A DNA stretch of 19,641 nucleotides. Origin: Thiopseudomonas sp964394445 (GTDB lineage Bacteria; Pseudomonadota; Gammaproteobacteria; Pseudomonadales; Pseudomonadaceae). The position numbers and the translations under genes were made by a program. The stretch is taken from assembly GCA_964394445.1 (NCBI GenBank), contig CAYMXO010000033.1:1-19641 (forward strand), in the 5' to 3' direction. This document shows, piece after piece, positions 15,548 to 19,641 of the stretch (positions within the stretch are counted from its first letter, which is position 1; each line of letters starts with the position of its first letter). The notes under the pieces were generated by a model. That model worked only from the letters and a program-made list of their open reading frames with translations, was not told the origin of the DNA and made no database searches.

Positions 15548-16135
15548 CTAGGTTTTCCAGAGGGCGTAGTATACCTGCCCTGTGTGCTTTTCTCGATGCA
15601 GCAGCCAGCGTTCGGGCAAACCGAGGGTGGAAGGAGCTTGTTCGCTCTCGGTGTAGACGAGTGCGTCCGGTGCCAGCCAGCCGTTCTCTTCGAGCAACCG
15701 GCTGGCACGCGGCAGCAGGTCGCGGTGAAAGGGCGGATCCAGCAGGATAATGTCAAACTGTCGGGCTGCAGGGCGTTCGAGCCATTGCAGGCTGTCCGTC
15801 TGGATCACCTCGGCCTGGCCGGCCTGCAACAGCTGCAGGTTGGCGCGCAGGTTTTCCGCCGCCGTACGTTCCAGTTCCAGGGCAGTGCTGCTGGCGGCAC
15901 CGCGGGACAAACCTTCCAGGAACAGTGCGCCGCTGCCGGCAAAACAGTCCAGCAGCTGTGCGCCCTCCACGTGGGGGGCCAGCCAGTTGTACAGGGTTTC
16001 CCGCACCCGGTCGGGGGTGGGGCGCAGGCCGGGGGTGTCGGTAAACGTCAGCCGGCGTGAACGCCATTGCCCGCCGATAATGCGCAACTGGTTGCTGCCC
16101 TGACGGCTGGCGCCACTTTTGCCCTGGCGTGCCAT
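15548..16135 (-). CDS. rsmD: 16S rRNA (guanine966-N2)-methyltransferase RsmD
   Basis: A 195-aa SAM-dependent methyltransferase modifying G966 of 16S rRNA in the assembled 30S subunit. Seen: N-terminal LRIIGGQWRSRRL (17-29), TPDRVRETLYNWL (40-52), the SAM-binding motif LLDCFAGSGALFLEGLSRG at 61-79, and the catalytic DPPF at 133-136. Its ATG overlaps the stop of the preceding peptidase gene by one base (TGATG), so translation is likely coupled. The association with ftsY and the M16 peptidase genes is common in pseudomonads. Confidence 0.95.
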   Translation of the reverse strand: MARQGKSGASRQGSNQLRIIGGQWRSRRLTFTDTPGLRPTPDRVRETLYNWLAPHVEGAQLLDCFAGSGALFLEGLSRGAASSTALELERTAAENLRANLQLLQAGQAEVIQTDSLQWLERPAARQFDIILLDPPFHRDLLPRASRLLEENGWLAPDALVYTESEQAPSTLGLPERWLLHREKHTGQVYYALWKT

Positions 16136-17565
16136 CAGTGTCTGTCTCCATCACTGCTATTACCGCGTTCAACGGCGGCCGGCAGCGGTTGCTGTTCCAC
16201 GTCCGGGCCAAGGGTAATCACCGTCAGTGCATCAGCATCCAGGTGCCGCCGTATCGCAGCATGAACCTGTTCCAGGGTGAGCTGCTCGATCTGCCGGATA
16301 AAGTCGTCCTGCCAGCTCAGGGGCAGGCTGTAAAAGCCGATCGCGCCCAGCTGGCCGACAATTGCCGAGTTGCTGGCGGCACTGAGCGGAAAACTGCCCA
16401 GAATTTCCCGCTTGCTGCTGGCCAGCTCCGCCGCTGTCGGGCCCTGCTCAATGAATTCACGCAACAGCTGGCGCACGAAATCCAGCGTGGCCTGGCTCAG
16501 TTCGGCCCGGGTCTGCACGCTGATCATGAAGGGGCCGCGAGCCTGCATCGGGCTCAGGCCGGAATAGATACCGTAGGTCAGACCGCGTTTCTCCCGCACT
16601 TCTTCCATCAGGCGGCTGCCAAAACCGCTGCCACCGAGGATCTGGTTGGCGACATAGAGTGCCGGATAGTCCGCATGGCCACGCTCGATGCTGAGCTGGG
16701 CCAGCAGGATATGGGTCTGGCTGGAGTCAAAACGGATGTGCTGCTGCCGTGCCGGTGGCGTGCTGGCCGTGGCGACCGGGCTGACTGCATCGCCTGCCGG
16801 CAGGGCAGAGCTGATCTGTTCGGCAATCTGTTCGGCACGCGGGCGATCCAGGTCACCGACCAGGGCAATGTGGGCATTGCCGGTGGTGTAATGTTGTCGG
16901 TAAAACCCCTGCAGCTGCTGGCGGTCAATGTGGCTGATGCTCTCTGCAGTGCCGGCACTGGGGTGGGCATAGGGGTGGCTGCCGTAGAGTGCGGCAAACA
17001 GTGCCTGGTTGGCGCGGGTGCCGGGATCCTTTTGCTGGTGCTCAAACGAGGCACGCAGCTGGTTTTTTATCCGTGCAATATCCTGTGGGCGAAACGCGGG
17101 CTGTGCCAGCAGTTCGGTAAACAGCTCCAGTGCAGGCTCACTCAGGCGGGCATCACTCAGGCTGCGCAGACTAAGAATGCCCATGTCGCGGAAGCTGCCG
17201 CCACCGATCCGGGCACCGAGATTTTCAAAGCCCAGGGCGATTTCATCTGCCGATTTGCTGTCGGTGCCCTGATCCAGCAGGGCGTTGGTCAGGTTGGCCA
17301 GGCCGTGCTGGTCGCCATCGCGGCTGCTGCCGGCAGCAAAGGTCAGGCGCAGATCAAACATTGGCAGTTCAGGGGCCTGCACAAAGAGTACCCGGGTGCC
17401 CTGGCTGGTCTGCCATTGCTGGATGTCCAGGCTGCGCCGCTCCGGTGCCTGCGAGTCCAGTTGCTGCAGGCTGCCCAGACCCGGGGCGCCGGGGCTGGAA
17501 CTGGCACAGCCCGCAAGCAGGGCGGTCAGGAGCAGGGCGGAAAAAAGGTTCAGAAAACGCATCAT
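16135..17565 (-). CDS. M16-family peptidase-like lipoprotein (zinc site lost)
   Basis: A 476-aa protein with a lipoprotein signal peptide: hydrophobic residues 4-18 and a lipobox ending LAG-C20, with no aspartate after the cysteine, so outer-membrane sorting is expected. It keeps the two-domain M16 fold and the C-terminal R/Y-type segment RGLTYGIYSGLSPMQA near 330. The catalytic HxxEH is replaced: aligned with the partner gene (GLAHALEH), this protein has GLANLTNA at 88-95. It is probably the non-catalytic half of a heterodimer with the upstream peptidase, whose stop overlaps its start (ATGA). Substrate unknown. Confidence 0.9.
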   Translation of the reverse strand: MMRFLNLFSALLLTALLAGCASSSPGAPGLGSLQQLDSQAPERRSLDIQQWQTSQGTRVLFVQAPELPMFDLRLTFAAGSSRDGDQHGLANLTNALLDQGTDSKSADEIALGFENLGARIGGGSFRDMGILSLRSLSDARLSEPALELFTELLAQPAFRPQDIARIKNQLRASFEHQQKDPGTRANQALFAALYGSHPYAHPSAGTAESISHIDRQQLQGFYRQHYTTGNAHIALVGDLDRPRAEQIAEQISSALPAGDAVSPVATASTPPARQQHIRFDSSQTHILLAQLSIERGHADYPALYVANQILGGSGFGSRLMEEVREKRGLTYGIYSGLSPMQARGPFMISVQTRAELSQATLDFVRQLLREFIEQGPTAAELASSKREILGSFPLSAASNSAIVGQLGAIGFYSLPLSWQDDFIRQIEQLTLEQVHAAIRRHLDADALTVITLGPDVEQQPLPAAVERGNSSDGDRH

Positions 17566-18923
17566 GGACGATTCTCCTCCGGCTGGACAAGCAGGGTGGT
17601 GGAGCGCTGTGGAGTAAAGAAGCGCAGCGCGGCGGCCTGGATATCGGCCGGGGTGACGGTGTTCAGGCTGTCAAAATCACTGTCCAGCAGGCGCCAGGAC
17701 AGGCCAACGGTTTCCAGCATGCCGATACGCCGTGCCTGGCTGGTGATCGAGTCGCGGGAGTAAACCTCGCCGGCAATCAGCTGCGCCCGCACGCGCTCAA
17801 GCTCTGCGGCGGATGGGGGGCTGTCCTGCAGCGCGCGTAGCTGTTGCCACAGCGCCTGCTCAACCTGCTCCAGGTTGATGCCTTTTTGTACGTTTGGCGT
17901 GGCCGACAGCACAAACAGGCTGTCACCACGGGCAAAGGCGTTGTACCAGCTGCTGGCGCCGGCCACCAGTTCGTGCTGGCGCTCCAGCACGGCCGGCAGG
18001 CGGGCGCTTTCACCGCCAGACAGCAGGGCGCTGATCAGGCGCAGGGCATGTATTTCGGTCGGGTTGTCGCTGGTGTTCAGGGCCGGTACGTTAAAGCCGA
18101 GCAACAGGCTGGGCAGGCGGGTTTTCAGATACTGGGTGCTGCGGCGCGCGCCAGCCTCGGCCAGCTCGAGCGGCAGCTTTGCCTGTGGTACCGGGCGTGC
18201 CGGAATAGGGGCGAAACGCCGTTCGACCAGCGCCTGCACCTCTTCAGCCTGCACATCACCGACAATGACCAGGGTGGCATTGTTGGGTGCATACCAGCGC
18301 TGGTGCCATTGACGCAGGTCATCAAGGGTCATGCGTTCCAGGTCCTGCATCCAGCCAACTGTTGGAATGCTGTAGCTGCTGGCCGGATGGGCCAGGGCAA
18401 GAAAGCGCTCGTAGGCCAGCCCGGACGGATTGTCATCGGTACGCATGCGGCGCTCTTCCTTGATCACTTCGATTTCCCGGACAAATTCGTCTTGCGGCAG
18501 GGTCAGTCCGGCCAGCCGGTCGGCTTCCATTTCCAGTGCCACCTCGAGCCGGTCTTTGGCCAGTACCTGGTAATAGGCAGTGTAGTCATCACTGGTAAAG
18601 GCATTTTCCTCCGCCCCGAGCTCGCGCAAGATGCGTGAAGACTCGCCGGGCCCCAGCTTGCTGCTGCCCTTGAACATCATGTGTTCCAGCGCATGCGCCA
18701 GACCGGTGCTGCCCGGTGTTTCATAACTGGAGCCAGCCTTGTACCACAGCTGGCTGACAACAATGGGGGCGCGGTGGTCCTCGCGGACAATGACCTTGAG
18801 GCCGTTGTCCAGACTGAACTCGTGGGTGGCCGGAGCTGCTGCTTGCACATGCAGCGCATGCATGGCCAACAAGCTGGTCAGCATGAAGGAGAAGAGTCGG
18901 TGCGGGTTAAACAAGTACATCAT
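17562..18923 (-). CDS. Active M16-family zinc peptidase
   Basis: A 453-aa secreted protease with an N-terminal signal peptide (about 1-30, ending HVQAAA). The inverted zinc motif HxxEH is intact as H77-AL-E80-H81, and the third ligand is probably E157 in EVIKEERR, at the expected distance. The substrate-binding region and the second M16 domain (about 200-440) are present. It is the first gene of the operon and is coupled to the inactive partner by ATGA, suggesting a 1:1 complex at the inner face of the outer membrane or in the periplasm. The natural substrate is unknown. No good Shine-Dalgarno is seen before either of the two tandem ATGs. Confidence 0.93.
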   Translation of the reverse strand: MMYLFNPHRLFSFMLTSLLAMHALHVQAAAPATHEFSLDNGLKVIVREDHRAPIVVSQLWYKAGSSYETPGSTGLAHALEHMMFKGSSKLGPGESSRILRELGAEENAFTSDDYTAYYQVLAKDRLEVALEMEADRLAGLTLPQDEFVREIEVIKEERRMRTDDNPSGLAYERFLALAHPASSYSIPTVGWMQDLERMTLDDLRQWHQRWYAPNNATLVIVGDVQAEEVQALVERRFAPIPARPVPQAKLPLELAEAGARRSTQYLKTRLPSLLLGFNVPALNTSDNPTEIHALRLISALLSGGESARLPAVLERQHELVAGASSWYNAFARGDSLFVLSATPNVQKGINLEQVEQALWQQLRALQDSPPSAAELERVRAQLIAGEVYSRDSITSQARRIGMLETVGLSWRLLDSDFDSLNTVTPADIQAAALRFFTPQRSTTLLVQPEENRP

Positions 18924-18987
18924 GATGTTTGGCTGGTCTGACTGGGTTGGCGGGACATGTTAGCGTGAAACCGGCTGCGTCTGGAAC

Positions 18988-19015
18988 ATTGTACCTGTCA
19001 TGCATCAGCAGTCGG
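18988..19015 (-). promoter_or_regulatory. Possible promoter of the M16-rsmD operon
   Basis: Minus-strand -10 TACAAT (18988-18993, five of six) and a partial -35 CCGACT (19010-19015) at 16-bp spacing would start transcription near 18981, leaving a leader of about 58 nt. Confidence 0.4.
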
Positions 19016-19162
19016 GCGGGCCGGGCAATTGCCGGGGAGGCTGGTCCGGCCACGCGGAGTTTTGCCTGACAGACGGGTTTGCAATGATTGCCCATGCGTG
19101 CCCTGAGGTTTTTTGCGGCTGCGGCTGCAGTCTCCGGATGGCAGGCCGGGAGGCAGCGCGGA

Positions 19163-19207
19163 AGACGCTCGGGTGGCCGGGTACGGTACGGTTCCGGGCG
19201 TCTTTTT
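19163..19207 (+). terminator. Rho-independent terminator upstream of ftsY
   Basis: AGACGC (19163-19168) pairs with GCGTCT (19198-19203), and pairing extends inward through a T-G pair and CGG/CCG to about 11 bp. It is followed directly by a run of five T (19203-19207). The orientation is clear because the other strand has no T run. No gene lies before it on the plus strand, so it ends either a small RNA or a leader transcript of ftsY. Confidence 0.6.
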
Positions 19208-19236
19208 CTGGCAGCTCCGAGAAATACGACAGTGCT

Positions 19237-19266
19237 TTAGAAAACCTGTCGCGGCGGTGATAGAAT
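19237..19266 (+). promoter_or_regulatory. Possible promoter of ftsY
   Basis: A -10-like TAGAAT (19261-19266, five of six) lies about 73 nt before the ftsY start and downstream of the terminator. The -35 is poor (TTAGAA, 19237-19242, 18-bp spacer). Confidence 0.35.
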
Positions 19267-19338
19267 CAACAATCTTTTCATTCACGGTTGTGCTGTTTTT
19301 TTCAAGAATGCGTAACCTTTGCTGAGATACTCAAAACC

Positions 19339-19641
<303 letters not shown>

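Larger units (their letters stand above)
18924..19338. other. Intergenic region between divergent M16 operon and ftsY
   Basis: A 415-bp stretch without a convincing gene. It holds a candidate promoter for the peptidase operon, a short palindrome GGCAATTGCC (19024-19033), a plus-strand intrinsic terminator with no gene in front of it, and a -10-like box before ftsY. Open frames here show no recognisable domain. Confidence 0.65.

Noticed and set aside
19113..19325. 70-codon open frame upstream of ftsY
   Set aside because: It runs through the terminator hairpin and its T run and shows no family features.

Overview
The window comes from a gammaproteobacterium, most likely a Pseudomonas or Halopseudomonas relative (Pseudomonadales). 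The evidence is the gene order ubiI-ubiH-pepP-ygfB facing a small coiled-coil gene, zapA, 6S RNA and 5-formyltetrahydrofolate cyclo-ligase. Other signs are an LldR-controlled lactate cluster, REP-like palindromes, and an ftsY gene divergent from an M16 peptidase pair. No tRNA, rRNA, CRISPR array, transposase or prophage gene was seen.

Positions 1-310 hold a composite palindromic repeat that reaches into the 3' end of the first gene. Positions 278-6231 are a lactate utilisation locus. On the minus strand are a lactate permease (lldP) and a large FAD/Fe-S D-lactate dehydrogenase (lldE, also called dld-II). Divergent on the plus strand is the FadR-type repressor gene lldR. The 549-bp intergenic region has two LldR-type operators in opposite orientations, each just downstream of a plausible promoter, and a Crc/Hfq-type A-rich motif near the lldP start. 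The FMN L-lactate dehydrogenase gene lldD, usual in this operon, is absent.

Positions 6303-7645 hold nfsB and yigZ, closely spaced behind a good sigma-70 promoter. Positions 7646-8306 lie between convergent genes and contain degenerate 32-bp repeats and a near-identical direct duplication of the composite repeat. The second copy is interrupted by a run of 100 N.

Positions 8307-12661 (minus) are a tight operon ygfB-pepP-ubiH-ubiI, joining two aerobic ubiquinone hydroxylases to aminopeptidase P and a YgfB-family protein. Positions 12924-14296 (plus) hold a coiled-coil protein gene, zapA (FtsZ ring), 6S RNA (ssrS) and 5-FCL. Positions 14309-18923 (minus) hold an operon reading M16 peptidase, inactive M16 lipoprotein, rsmD, LpxL/HtrB-type acyltransferase and a minimal PilZ protein. 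The last 303 bases are the start of ftsY, ending inside a GAGCCA hexanucleotide repeat.

Most of the window is conserved housekeeping DNA, and I found no convincing new multi-gene system. The items most worth a second look are the repeat-derived C-terminus of LldE, the operator architecture and Crc-like motif of the lactate locus without lldD, the unresolved repeat block, and an orphan intrinsic terminator upstream of ftsY.
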